DNA from: Candidatus Hydrogenedentota bacterium | Lineage (GTDB): Bacteria; Hydrogenedentota; Hydrogenedentia; Hydrogenedentales; SLHB01 | NCBI GenBank assembly: GCA_016209895.1 | Contig: JACQVH010000294.1 | Span: 1-47,144 of the forward strand | Reading direction: 5' to 3' | Length of the DNA stretch: 47,144 nucleotides | In this document: piece by piece, positions 18,844-27,384 of the stretch | How the letters are laid out: each line of letters starts with the position of its first letter | How positions within the stretch are numbered: position 1 is the first letter of the stretch | Translations under genes and position numbers: made by a program | The notes under the pieces: model-generated | What the model was told of the DNA's origin: nothing | The model's database searches: none | Seen by the model: only the letters and a program-made list of their open reading frames with translations

Positions 18844-20866
18844 TTTCCCTCCTGTGTCTTCCCTCCCATTCCAGCATGACTATACCCAATATCAGAATAA
18901 TCCCGGCCGCCGCGAGCAAGCGCGGCGGCATGCCGTATTGCATCAACTGTTTCTCGTCGAACCAGCGCAGCATTGGCGCCGGTAGCCGCTCATTGACTGC
19001 GAGTATAGAAGTCGCATTGACTATGAAGTGCGCGATCATCCCGGTGAATAGCGAATCGGAGCGCCAGACGAGGTACGTCAGAAACACGCCCAAAAGTCCC
19101 GTGATCAGCATCCGGTGCAAGCTGATGTGGAACACTCCGAACAGAGCGCCTACGGCGATCCAAGTTGTCCAAGGCGGCAGAATCTGTCTGACCCCGGACA
19201 GTATCGCGCCTCGGAACAGCGTTTCCTCGCAAATGGCCGGTGAAAGCGCGGCAACCGCGATCAACACCACGATGTTGAGTCCGGCCTGGTCCACTTTCAC
19301 AATCTGCTCGAGCTGTTTGGCAATTTCGTCCGGTATCGGGAAGACTTGGTTCTGCCATACGCTGAGTTGAAGCGAGAAGATCACCACGGCGAAACCCATC
19401 GCGATGGAACATAGCGCTGCGGTCAGAGACGGAATACGTAAGCTCAGCGCGGTAAAGATATCCACCCGCGTATACCAGAAGAATAAGATGACCGGTAGAA
19501 AGATGAGTAGCCATTCCGTGATCAATAGACCCACATGCGGAGAACGCGACTGAGCATAGGTACCCGCGTAAAACACCAAGATCAGGCTGGCCGCAAACAG
19601 GGTTAGTACCATTCCCGGAGTTGGCAAGCGGCGTCGCACAAATTCGCCCCGCCGCAGTGTCAGCGGCAGCCCGCGTTCCTGGGACAGAATGACTTCCTCC
19701 CTCTGGAATACCCACACCGCCGCCGCCAGCGCCAGGAGGGCGTAGACGGTCGTGCTGACCAACACCGCCAAAATTCCCTGTGCCGTCGCCTGACCGATGA
19801 GCAGATCCTTGAACAGGAGCGATACGTTCATGACGGGTACCAACTGTGTGGCCGTCGTCAACGTCGTGCCGGGAATAGCGGCGAGTATGGCCGGAAACAT
19901 CAAAAGTGTAAAGAATGGCGTCATAAAATTTTGCGCTTCTTTGAAGCTGCGCGCGAATACGGCGATGGACATCATGATCGCCGAAATGAAGAATGCCAAT
20001 GGTGTCAACACGACCAGAATCGTGGCAACGACATGGGGCGGAAGATCGATCTCGAACTGGCCGATCTGATTCTTCAATTGACCCAATTGAAACGCAAAGG
20101 TCAGCACCATACTCCCCAGATTCAGCAGGCCGGTCAGCAGGGAGAGGCAGAGCACCGTCAGAAACTTGCCGGTGACGATCTCATGCTTAGTTGCCGGCGT
20201 GGATAACAACGTCTCGAAGGTGCCGCGTTCCTTCTCCCCCGCCGTCAAATCAATCGCGGGATAGAAGGCCCCCAGGCCCAGCATTATGACCATGATGACG
20301 CCCAAGATCATTCCCAACACCGTACCAGTGGCCTTGGCGGACGACGCGACGTTTTTTCGCTCGACCTTGAGCGGCTGCACGTAGTCGGATTTCAGACCGA
20401 CTCCGGCCAATCGCGCCTGCAGCAACGTCTCTTGTTCCTTCTTTAGTCCCTCGGCGATCCGGGTAGCCGCCTCTTGAGATTCTACGTCCGTCGCGTCGTA
20501 ACGCACCTCGATTGGAACACTTTCGCCGGATGCCAGACGCGACTCCAGATTACCTTCTGACACTACGACGGCTTCCAGTTTTCCTTGGCGCAAATTGCTT
20601 TCCGCGTCGTCAAATTTCTGGACGCTAATCTGGGGTATTCGCTTCAACCATTCCTTCAGAGTGGGGTCGGCATCGCGAGGGATACCCACCTGGAACACTG
20701 CTTTTTCAATACGGGTACGCTGGATCACGGCGGCCTGCGAGCCAAAGATAAACAGCACCGGATAAAGTACGATCGGCACCCCCACCATCAATATAAGCGT
20801 CCGCTTGTCGCGCAGAAGGTCAACCAATTCTTTCCGGAGAATCGTCGTCACTACCCGAAGGTTCAT
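18833..20866 (-). CDS. ABC-2 type permease (NatB-like) fused to a CPBP intramembrane protease
   Basis: The 677-residue membrane protein has an ABC-2/NatB permease half (1-390): an N-terminal anchor segment, a soluble domain at about 45-180, then five helices with TAGEKERGTFETLLSTP, the coupling-helix motif of this family. The second half (about 420-665) is a CPBP/CAAX-like glutamic protease with all three signatures: EETLFRG (EExxxR), FGVFHIS (FxxxH) and HFIVNAT (HxxxN). Such permease-CPBP fusions are known in sequence databases; their substrate is unknown, with Na+ or peptide export proposed for the NatAB relatives. ATGA overlap joins it to the ATPase gene upstream, and it overlaps the sugar kinase by 11 bp downstream. 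Confidence 0.85.
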   Translation of the reverse strand: MNLRVVTTILRKELVDLLRDKRTLILMVGVPIVLYPVLFIFGSQAAVIQRTRIEKAVFQVGIPRDADPTLKEWLKRIPQISVQKFDDAESNLRQGKLEAVVVSEGNLESRLASGESVPIEVRYDATDVESQEAATRIAEGLKKEQETLLQARLAGVGLKSDYVQPLKVERKNVASSAKATGTVLGMILGVIMVIMLGLGAFYPAIDLTAGEKERGTFETLLSTPATKHEIVTGKFLTVLCLSLLTGLLNLGSMVLTFAFQLGQLKNQIGQFEIDLPPHVVATILVVLTPLAFFISAIMMSIAVFARSFKEAQNFMTPFFTLLMFPAILAAIPGTTLTTATQLVPVMNVSLLFKDLLIGQATAQGILAVLVSTTVYALLALAAAVWVFQREEVILSQERGLPLTLRRGEFVRRRLPTPGMVLTLFAASLILVFYAGTYAQSRSPHVGLLITEWLLIFLPVILFFWYTRVDIFTALSLRIPSLTAALCSIAMGFAVVIFSLQLSVWQNQVFPIPDEIAKQLEQIVKVDQAGLNIVVLIAVAALSPAICEETLFRGAILSGVRQILPPWTTWIAVGALFGVFHISLHRMLITGLLGVFLTYLVWRSDSLFTGMIAHFIVNATSILAVNERLPAPMLRWFDEKQLMQYGMPPRLLAAAGIILILGIVMLEWEGRHRRENDG

Positions 20867-21612
20867 TTTGTTGCGTCTTCTTTGCGGTCTACCAACGCAA
20901 GGAATGCTCCTTGCAAGCTCGCCGCGCTGGTCGCAGCGATCAATTCCTCCTGAGTGCCTTGGGCTAGAAGACGACCCCGGTGGATCAATGCAATCCGGTC
21001 ACAGAGCAGTTCCGCTTCCGTCATATAATGGGTCGAGTAAATGATGCTGCGCCCACGATTACGCGCGTCGAGGATGAAATCGAGGATGGTCCGGCTGGTA
21101 AGAATGTCGAGTCCAAGGGTTGGCTCGTCCAAGATTAGCACTGGCGGATCGTGCAGGAGCACGCGCGAGATCGAGACCTTTTGTGTCTGTCCCGTGGACA
21201 GTGTTTCGCAACGGCGATCAATGAAGTCACTCATATCCAGCAACCGCACCTGTTGCCCCGTTCGGCGGGCGATATCGGCATCGGACATGCCGTGCAGCCG
21301 CCCAAAATACCGGAGAACTTCGCGCCCGGTCAGGCGTCCGTAGAGCTTCGTGTTGCCGGAAAGGAACCCCACCTGCCGGCGAATGCGGTCCGGCGCTTGG
21401 TCCGCGCGAAGGCCATCAATCCAACAATAACCGGAGGTCGGCGTGATAATCGTGGCTAACATGCGCAATAGCGTGGTCTTACCTGCCCCGTTGGGTCCGA
21501 GAAGTCCGAATATCTCGCCGGGAGACACGGAAAATGTGGCATCCTGGACCGCCGTGACGGTATTGCCTCGGCCCATGTAAAATATTTTGGAGAGTTGTTC
21601 CGCGCGGATCAT
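20863..21612 (-). CDS. ABC transporter ATP-binding protein (NatA-like)
   Basis: The 249-residue ATPase has Walker [10 protein letters not shown] near residue 40, the signature LSTGQ near 138, Walker B VLILDEP near 157 and the switch histidine in STHYMTE. It belongs to the CcmA/NatA type that pairs with ABC-2 permeases, and its stop codon overlaps the start of the permease gene as ATGA. Together they form an exporter at the inner membrane. It is the first gene of the minus-strand operon. The 166-bp region to the divergent pfkA gene should hold both promoters, although no consensus box stands out. Confidence 0.9.
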   Translation of the reverse strand: MIRAEQLSKIFYMGRGNTVTAVQDATFSVSPGEIFGLLGPNGAGKTTLLRMLATIITPTSGYCWIDGLRADQAPDRIRRQVGFLSGNTKLYGRLTGREVLRYFGRLHGMSDADIARRTGQQVRLLDMSDFIDRRCETLSTGQTQKVSISRVLLHDPPVLILDEPTLGLDILTSRTILDFILDARNRGRSIIYSTHYMTEAELLCDRIALIHRGRLLAQGTQEELIAATSAASLQGAFLALVDRKEDATK

Positions 21613-21778
21613 ACGGCCTCTGACATTGGCACGCGCACCGCGGCCCTGTCAAGCAACTCGCGCTCGAACAAAGCTCCATAGGTCCGATGCCAACCGAGAA
21701 TTCCGGTTTCCGTCGGCCGGCTTGTTTACCCCTAGCCTTCAGAGGTACATTCTGTCCATAGGGAAAAGGCACTACCCC

Positions 21779-22936
21779 ATGCGCAAGCGGTCTACACCTT
21801 CGACATCCGTCAAAGAACGGGTCCACACGATCGGCATTCTTACGTCCGGGGGAGATTGTCCCGGACTCAACGCCGTGATTCGCGCGGTCACGCGTGGCGT
21901 GGCGCGCGAAGGTGTCGAGGTGTTCGGTATTCTCGAGGGCTTCAAGGGAATGGTCGAGAACCGGTATATCCGTTTGACGCCGAGCGAGACCAGCGGCCTC
22001 CTTACCGTGGGGGGCACCATACTGCGCACCAGCCGGATCAAACCCAACAAGTTTCCCACCCCGAATGGGGGGGTGCGCGACATGACCGGTGCCGCGGTCG
22101 AGACCTATCGGCGGCTGAATCTCGATTGCCTGGTCTGTCTCGGCGGCGGCGGCACGCAGAAAAGCGCCTACCATTTGATGAAGGAAGGGCGCCTGAACGT
22201 CATCACGTTGCCGAAGACGATTGATAACGACGTTTACGGCACCGATGTATGCTTCGGTTTTGATACCGGCATGAGTATCGCTGCCGAGGCGATTGATCGG
22301 CTCCATACGACGGCCTCCAGCCATCACCGCGTGATGCTCGTGGACGTCATGGGAAACAAGGCCGGCTGGCTGGCGTTGGCCGCGGGCGTGGCCAGCGGCG
22401 CGGACGTGATCCTGATTCCGGAGATTCCCTATTCGCTCGATGTCGTGGCCCAGTCGTTGCTCGACCGGATGCGCCACGGCAAGATGTTCAGCATCGTGGC
22501 CGTGGCCGAGGGCGCGCGACCGCGGTCCAACGCGCGTCGTTCCCAGAAAGATGGACGGAGCCAGGGCACCGGCAAGGGAACCACTGCCGCGGGCGGACTC
22601 GCGCTCACGAAGGAACCCCTCAGCGTGATTTTGGCGGCCCATCTGGAGAAAGTGACCGGACTCGAAACCCGCGTCACTTCCCTCGGACATTTGCAGCGCG
22701 GCGGCATCCCTACGCCCACGGACCGAATTTTGTGCACGGCCTTTGGCACGAAGGCCGCCGAACTCATCCTTACCCGACAGTTCGGCAACATGGTGGCCAA
22801 ACGCGGCGAAGAATTCGTCGCGGTACCGCTGAAAGACGTAGTCGGAAAGAAGCGATTGGTACCCTTGGATCACCCGCTCATCAAAGCCGCCCGCGCCACC
22901 GGCGTCTGCCTCGGCGACGTCTGGGAAAGCACGTGA
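21779..22936 (+). CDS. pfkA: 6-phosphofructokinase (group with ambiguous ATP/PPi donor motif)
   Basis: The 385-residue protein has the PFK fold: LTSGGDCPGLNAVIR at 21-35, PKTIDNDV at 145-152 with the catalytic Asp149, MGNKAGWLAL (MGR-equivalent) near 197, and LGHLQRGG near 300. It phosphorylates fructose-6-phosphate in glycolysis. The donor-binding motif, GGDGS in classical ATP enzymes and GGDDT in PPi enzymes, reads GGGGT here (122-126), so the Mg-binding Asp is missing. Lys146 in PKTIDND is a PPi-type residue while the Gly before Thr is ATP-type. The start is set at ATG 21779; an open frame continues 64 codons upstream into the divergent ABC gene but shows no PFK homology. A short-chain dehydrogenase follows 24 bp later. 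Confidence 0.88.
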   Translation: MRKRSTPSTSVKERVHTIGILTSGGDCPGLNAVIRAVTRGVAREGVEVFGILEGFKGMVENRYIRLTPSETSGLLTVGGTILRTSRIKPNKFPTPNGGVRDMTGAAVETYRRLNLDCLVCLGGGGTQKSAYHLMKEGRLNVITLPKTIDNDVYGTDVCFGFDTGMSIAAEAIDRLHTTASSHHRVMLVDVMGNKAGWLALAAGVASGADVILIPEIPYSLDVVAQSLLDRMRHGKMFSIVAVAEGARPRSNARRSQKDGRSQGTGKGTTAAGGLALTKEPLSVILAAHLEKVTGLETRVTSLGHLQRGGIPTPTDRILCTAFGTKAAELILTRQFGNMVAKRGEEFVAVPLKDVVGKKRLVPLDHPLIKAARATGVCLGDVWEST

Positions 22937-22960
22937 TCGGTTGGCACCAAGGCGATGTGA

Positions 22961-23749
22961 ATGGGTAAGGCGATTGCATTGGTCACGGGTGCCAGTCGCG
23001 GGATCGGACGCGGCATCGCGCTATGTCTCGCAGAACATGGCTACGACATCGCCGCGGTGGCCACCAGCGCCGACCCTAACAACCCAGAGAAGGGTTTGTA
23101 CGAGGTCAAGGCCCGTGTCGAAGAACGCGGCCAGCGTTGCCTGCCGATCGCGGGCGACATCTCGCAACGCGCTGACCATGCCAAAATCATACAAGCGGCC
23201 TTGGACGAATACGGTTCCGTTGATGTCCTGGTCAACAACGCGGGCGTGGCCCCGAAACAGCGTCTCGATATCTTGGAAACGACCGAAGAAAGTTACGACC
23301 GTGTGCTGGGCATCAATCTGCGCGGGCCGTTCTTCCTGACCCAGGCCGTCGCCAATCAGATGATCAAGCAAGCGCAAGCGGGTGTTCGATTTCGACCCGT
23401 TATCGTATTCATTACCAGCATTTCGGCCGATACGGCCAGTCCCAATCGCGCCGAGTACTGCATCAGCAAGGCCGGCCTCAGCATGGTCGCCCAGAACTTC
23501 GCCGTCCGCCTGGCGCCGCACGGTATCAACGTCTACGAAATTCGCCCCGGCATCATCGCCACCGACATGACCGCCGCCGTCAAGGAAAAATACGACAAAC
23601 TCATCGCCGAAGGTCTCCTCCTCCAAAACCGCTGGGGCACCCCCGAAGACGTCGGCAAAGCCGTCGCCGCCCTCGCCAAAGGCTACCTCGATTACGCCAC
23701 CGGCGCGGTCATCGAGGTAGGTGGCGGCTTCGGCGTGAAACGACTGTAA
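22961..23749 (+). CDS. Short-chain dehydrogenase/reductase (3-ketoacyl-ACP reductase-like)
   Basis: The 262-residue classical SDR has TGASRGIGRG near residue 9 for NAD(P), NNAG near 92, and the catalytic Ser...Tyr-x-x-x-Lys as SISADTASPNRAEYCISK near 150-168. The C-terminal GGGFG closes the fold. Annotation pipelines often call this subtype a 3-ketoacyl-ACP reductase, yet there is no fatty-acid gene around. The loop SADPNNPEKGLYEV, seen in sugar-alcohol-type SDRs, leaves sugar or polyol oxidation equally possible. It follows pfkA by 24 bp on the same strand and may share its transcript. Confidence 0.82.
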   Translation: MGKAIALVTGASRGIGRGIALCLAEHGYDIAAVATSADPNNPEKGLYEVKARVEERGQRCLPIAGDISQRADHAKIIQAALDEYGSVDVLVNNAGVAPKQRLDILETTEESYDRVLGINLRGPFFLTQAVANQMIKQAQAGVRFRPVIVFITSISADTASPNRAEYCISKAGLSMVAQNFAVRLAPHGINVYEIRPGIIATDMTAAVKEKYDKLIAEGLLLQNRWGTPEDVGKAVAALAKGYLDYATGAVIEVGGGFGVKRL

Positions 23750-23769
23750 AGTATGCCGGAGACTACGTG

Positions 23770-24066
23770 ATGACACATCCCATTCATCGGGTCGTCGCCT
23801 TCCAGATTGTGGGACCCTACACGTTACGCGTGGAATTTGACGATCACTCTGTGCAGCTAATTGATTTTCAGCCTGTTCTGGCAGGAGAACTGTACGGTCC
23901 GTTGCGCGAGTTATCCCTGTTCAACCAGGTGCAGATCGACCCGGAGGTTCACACTCTAGTATGGCCCAGTGGCGCCGATTTTGACCCGGAGACGCTACAC
24001 GACTGGCCTCGCTACGCGGAACCGATGCAGGCCATGGCGCGGCGCTGGGCGCTTACCACAAGATAG
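23770..24066 (+). CDS. DUF2442 domain-containing protein
   Basis: The 98-residue protein fits the DUF2442 pattern: a strand with YTLRVEFDD, then IDFQPVLAGELYGPLRE, a Phe-x-x-Val strand, and VWPSGADFDPETL at the end. DUF2442 proteins commonly pair with a DUF4160 protein in what look like toxin-antitoxin loci, but no DUF4160 gene is present on either side. GGAG stands about 8 bp before the ATG at 23770; the GTG at 23767 is an alternative. The gene starts 20 bp behind the SDR and marks the beginning of a less conserved accessory stretch. Confidence 0.75.
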   Translation: MTHPIHRVVAFQIVGPYTLRVEFDDHSVQLIDFQPVLAGELYGPLRELSLFNQVQIDPEVHTLVWPSGADFDPETLHDWPRYAEPMQAMARRWALTTR

Positions 24067-24120
24067 GGTCGTTTCTGCTCCTTCAGTGGTACGAGGATTA
24101 GTTTTGTGGAGGATGTGGCG

Positions 24121-24747
24121 ATGTGCAGCAATCTCTTGCGTCGAGTCTTCGCCGTTGGGGCGATTTTGCCAATCGTGGCAGCAAGTTCCGGGTGCCCTGC
24201 GGTGGGCCATAACTCCGTTGACATCCCGGAATTCAGGCTGCATGGGCAAATTGTGGATACAGAAGGCAGCCCTGTATCGGGCCAAAGTGTCAAGATTATT
24301 GTGCCAACCGCTTATTACTTCGACGACGAAGCAAAGGCGGTAGCTCTTCGTATACCACCGGAAAGCGTAGGACTTCGTCCGCTCTCCGATCCTAGCTTGG
24401 AAATCAGCCTGACGTCCGACGAGCATGGGGAATTCGAACACGTGTTTCCGGCACACATGAGATGGGTTGGGTTTGGTCTCATCTTGCCAATCCCGCTTCG
24501 GATTGGAGGGGGTGAAGGCAAGGTACGACACATTTATCTCATAACTTGTGGCCATACCACCGAGCGGAAAGTGTATTGGCTTTGGAACCGGGGAGCATCA
24601 GTACGTCTTCGCCGCGTTGGCCCCGGCATGAAGGATGTACATGGGTTGCGTTCCGTAAATGGCCAGAAGGAAGCCTCCGTGATCGCGAAACGGGACGGTG
24701 ACCGCGTTGACGTGGAGGTCAAGCTGGTCCAAGGTTTCTCGGAATAG
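24121..24747 (+). CDS. Putative lipoprotein with a carboxypeptidase-regulatory-like domain
   Basis: The 208-residue protein has an N-terminal lipoprotein signal: charged LLRR, a hydrophobic core and the lipobox-like ASSGC, predicting lipid anchoring at Cys24 or so. Residues 40-120 (FRLHGQIVDTEGSPVSGQSVKI) match the beta-sandwich seen in carboxypeptidase-regulatory-like domains, often found in surface proteins. No catalytic motif is recognised. The start is ATG 24121, since GGAGG lies 8 bp ahead; the GTG at 24106 would place the ribosome site inside the gene. The gene converges with the DUF4143 ATPase, ending 6 bp from it. Confidence 0.6.
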   Translation: MCSNLLRRVFAVGAILPIVAASSGCPAVGHNSVDIPEFRLHGQIVDTEGSPVSGQSVKIIVPTAYYFDDEAKAVALRIPPESVGLRPLSDPSLEISLTSDEHGEFEHVFPAHMRWVGFGLILPIPLRIGGGEGKVRHIYLITCGHTTERKVYWLWNRGASVRLRRVGPGMKDVHGLRSVNGQKEASVIAKRDGDRVDVEVKLVQGFSE

Positions 24748-24753
24748 TCTGGA

Positions 24754-25944
24754 CTAATCGTCCAGTGCCGCGGGGCTCTTGCCCACGTAGAGCGCCGAAG
24801 TTGACTCGATTATTTCCGCCATCAGATGCCGGCAGCCCGCTACCCGGACGGTAGCGTTTCCGTAACGACGATCGTACGCTTCCCGCACCCCGGGGCACAC
24901 CAGATAGTTGCGTCCCTTGGGGTACGAACCGCGAAAAAGAATCAAGGACTCCGGATTGAACCGGTCAGCATTAACCTTGCATTCGATGGTGTGCACGTTC
25001 GGGCCGCGACATAGTACGAAATCCACCTCTCGACCCGATTTGTTGCGCCAGTAGTGGAGTCCGTCGCCGTCCACCGCCGCCCGCAGCACATCCAGCACTA
25101 AATGCTCCCAAAGCAGACCGCGCTCTTCGTCCCGAATGCTGTCCGCTCCGCGAACGAAGGTGACAAAGCCGGTGTCAAATCCGTAAACCTTCGGACGCCG
25201 AAGCACTTCCCGCCGACCACCGCCGTGGAATGGCGCCAGCGCGTATAACGCGCACGCCACGTTCATCGCTTCCAGGTGCGCTTTCACCGTGTGACGGCTG
25301 AGATCGCATTCCTGCGCGAGCGCGGTGTAATCCACCAGCCCGCCGCTCTGCCGCAGTATCAGTCGCAAAAGATTCAGGAAGCCCGTCCGTTCCCGGATGC
25401 CGAACAATTCCTGAATATCCCGCGCGTAGAAGCTGTCCATCCACTCGGCGAACAAGTTCGCGTCTTTCACCGGACTCAGCAATGCTTCCGGCAGACCCCC
25501 ATGAAGGAGCCGACGATCCAAATCGCGTACCCCGAAAGCCGCTTCCGACTCGGTCCACAGCACGGGAGTCAACGTCAGCGACACCTTGCGACCCGACAAA
25601 GTGTCCCGAAATTTGCGCGTGGCCGACAAGGTCGAAGACCACGTGGCCAAGATACGCAAGCCCGGAAAAGCATCTGACGCGATCTTGAGTGTCCGACTCG
25701 GGTCAGGAAGCCGATGTACTTCGTCCAAGACGACGACCGCCTTCGGAGATAGTGACTGGTAGAAAAACTCCGGGTCGTCGAGGCGGCTCACTACTGAGGG
25801 CAGATCACAATTCATGTACACCGCCTCTGGAAGCATTCGCGCGAGCGTGGTCTTGCCGACGCGCCTTACCCCCGCCAACCACACAATCGAGCGCTTCTCC
25901 CATGCCGCATGAATCCGGCGTATCCAATAGGGACGTTCAATCAT
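24754..25944 (-). CDS. AAA ATPase with DUF4143 domain
   Basis: The 396-residue protein has Walker A GVRRVGKTTL near residue 26 and Walker B VVVLDEVHRLPD near 71. TWSSTLSA stands in the position of the usual GSSS sensor motif. A winged-helix segment (YTALAQECDLSRHTVKAHLEAM) precedes the C-terminal DUF4143 region, which has a nuclease-like core GREVDFVL...IECK. Members are found in variable genome regions and their role is unknown; the last motif resembles PD-(D/E)xK folds. The start is ATG 25944, where the conserved IERPYWIRRI begins. A perfect TATAAT lies on this strand at 25985-25990 and a TTGACA at 25975-25980, but they are not correctly spaced with each other. Confidence 0.82.
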   Translation of the reverse strand: MIERPYWIRRIHAAWEKRSIVWLAGVRRVGKTTLARMLPEAVYMNCDLPSVVSRLDDPEFFYQSLSPKAVVVLDEVHRLPDPSRTLKIASDAFPGLRILATWSSTLSATRKFRDTLSGRKVSLTLTPVLWTESEAAFGVRDLDRRLLHGGLPEALLSPVKDANLFAEWMDSFYARDIQELFGIRERTGFLNLLRLILRQSGGLVDYTALAQECDLSRHTVKAHLEAMNVACALYALAPFHGGGRREVLRRPKVYGFDTGFVTFVRGADSIRDEERGLLWEHLVLDVLRAAVDGDGLHYWRNKSGREVDFVLCRGPNVHTIECKVNADRFNPESLILFRGSYPKGRNYLVCPGVREAYDRRYGNATVRVAGCRHLMAEIIESTSALYVGKSPAALDD

Positions 25945-26405
25945 GAAAGTACACTTACCATTTAGACGGCCATTTGTCAAGTACATTATACAAATCGGCT
26001 TGGGCGATCCTCCCAGGATCAAATACGAACACCCGGCTGCTTTCTGGCCCCACGGAGTTTTGATGCCCGAAAGCAGAGACCCTGAACCCGAGACCCAAGA
26101 GGCGGTACAACGAGAGGGCTATCGTACCGGGAGGGACTTTCCACGGCGGATTGAAGAGCGTCCACAAAGTCCACTCGGTCAGCGGCAAGTACGAAGCTTC
26201 CGTGACCGCCGCATCGGACGCTGACCACGTTGACTTGTAACTCAAGTTGATTCAGGATTCTCGGAGTATGCGAGATAATTACTGGCCGCGATGGGCTTCG
26301 TATACAAGTGAGTGAAGCAAAGCGGCCCAACAAAAGGATCAACCTGACCGGTATTCCGCTGCGCTTCATACCAGCGGGTTATCCTCACCGTTAAGCTAAG
26401 ATGAA
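25945..26405. other. Intergenic stretch without a recognisable gene
   Basis: Between the ATPase start and the small membrane protein, 460 bp hold only short frames in several phases with no family resemblance, no ribosome site and uneven codon use. Apart from the -10-like TATAAT noted for the ATPase, I see no element here. It may be decayed coding DNA. Confidence 0.5.
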
Positions 26406-26861
26406 ATGATGAGAAGAGTACTGGCTGTAGCTAACGCGATTCTGTCGGCAGGCGTGCTGGTGCCGACTGTCATCATTACGCACGCGTATATTGTGCGACC
26501 ACGCCAAGTCACAGGACTGGCCGACGCGATACACGTGCTCTTGCCGCTTGTTCCACCACTTGTGGCCCTCTGCCTTGGTGTTCTTCTATGGCGGGTCAAG
26601 CGATGTGGTCCGATCATGAGTGGACTCGTCGTCGGCGCATTCGTAGCCTCGGTCGCGTACCTAGCCCTTCAGGCCTACGTACTCTGCACACAGTTCACGC
26701 TCATTACTCACGATGGGACGGCACATTGGGGCATGCTCCAATTGCCAGTTGTCTGGATTTTCTTGCCGGCCCTGCTCGCCGGCCTCTTCGTTGGCACAGT
26801 CATCGGATGGATCATAAAGAGAAAACCCAGAGAAAACCCCAGGACGCTGCCCGGATTTTGA
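26406..26861 (+). CDS. Small integral membrane protein of unknown function
   Basis: The 151-residue protein has four predicted membrane segments at about 5-27, 42-61, 70-93 and 112-137, a short basic loop (WRVKRCG) and a basic tail (IKRKPRENP). No family is recognised. There are two adjacent ATG codons and only a weak AAG upstream, so the start is uncertain by one residue. A palindromic repeat overlaps the stop codon region. The gene stands alone between two stretches without clear genes. Confidence 0.5.
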   Translation: MMRRVLAVANAILSAGVLVPTVIITHAYIVRPRQVTGLADAIHVLLPLVPPLVALCLGVLLWRVKRCGPIMSGLVVGAFVASVAYLALQAYVLCTQFTLITHDGTAHWGMLQLPVVWIFLPALLAGLFVGTVIGWIIKRKPRENPRTLPGF

Positions 26862-26888
26862 GAACCCGAACTGGAATTCGGGGCTACA
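26861..26888. repeat. CCCGAA-TTCGGGG palindromic repeat (copy 1)
   Basis: AACCCGAA, four bases, then ATTCGGGGCTA forms a short palindrome directly behind the membrane protein stop. A near-identical copy lies at 40081-40107 behind the kinase-HD gene and a looser form (GGCATTCGGGGCCA) at about 40401. Confidence 0.7.
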
Positions 26889-27033
26889 TATTTTCCACGT
26901 GTCTTCGCACTGCCACTGCCGAAACCCGGATTCTCGCAAAATGAACCAGGACTTCGCCCAAATAATAGGCGACTCCGAATCGATCCCGGTGCATCATTTC
27001 TACGCAATCAAATTTCTTCGCCTTCTTCGTCAT
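26884..27033 (-). CDS. Small protein with KKFDCVEM N-terminus, possible remnant of an antitoxin-like protein
   Basis: AGGAGG stands 9 bp before the ATG at 27033, one of the best ribosome sites in the window. The first 13 residues, MTKKAKKFDCVEM, match a short-protein family I recall as starting KKFDCVEMK and lying in toxin-antitoxin-like contexts; this recollection could not be checked. The rest (HRDRFGVAYYLGEVLV and on) does not continue the expected helical pattern. It may be frameshifted or truncated: the total is 49 residues. Its 3' end reaches into the CCCGAA palindrome. Nothing resembling a toxin lies adjacent. Confidence 0.4.
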   Translation of the reverse strand: MTKKAKKFDCVEMMHRDRFGVAYYLGEVLVHFARIRVSAVAVRRHVENM

Positions 27034-27295
27034 GGAAAACTGCCTCCTGTAGATACTGTGGCCACCGCCATATGCAGTGCGTCGGCGTACACGCGTATTG
27101 GTCGCCGTTGCATCGTCCGCTCCCAATCTCCCCGGTTTACGACCGGATTATGACTCTCGGTAGAACGATTCGAAAACGACCCGAATCGCCGAATGAAGCG
27201 AATGACGGGTGATTAGATGTGCGAACGATCGGTGTTTATCCGTGGCATCCGAGGAACCCGCGTTCTATTCATGGGCGGGCCACACCGCCATCGTC

Positions 27296-27324
27296 TTGAA
27301 AAGATACCGAACTACGGCTAAAAT
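27296..27324 (+). promoter_or_regulatory. Sigma70-type promoter of the glycyl-tRNA synthetase gene
   Basis: TTGAAA at 27296-27301 and TAAAAT at 27319-27324 are separated by exactly 17 bp. Transcription would begin near 27331 and give a leader of about 55 nt before the GTG start at 27385. The 260 bp to its left, back to the small minus-strand gene, show no gene and no T-box-like element. Confidence 0.6.
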
Positions 27325-27384
27325 CACTTCTTTCCCGGTCTTTATCTATCCAACTGCATTATCCTTACATCATTGGAGGTTTGT

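Noticed and set aside
23770-24066. DUF2442 gene as half of a DUF4160-DUF2442 toxin-antitoxin pair
   Set aside because: No DUF4160-like reading frame is present on either side.
25952-25980. TTGACA-based promoter for the DUF4143 ATPase
   Set aside because: At 17-18 bp spacing the -10 reads TAAGTG, a poor match; the perfect TATAAT nearby has no -35.
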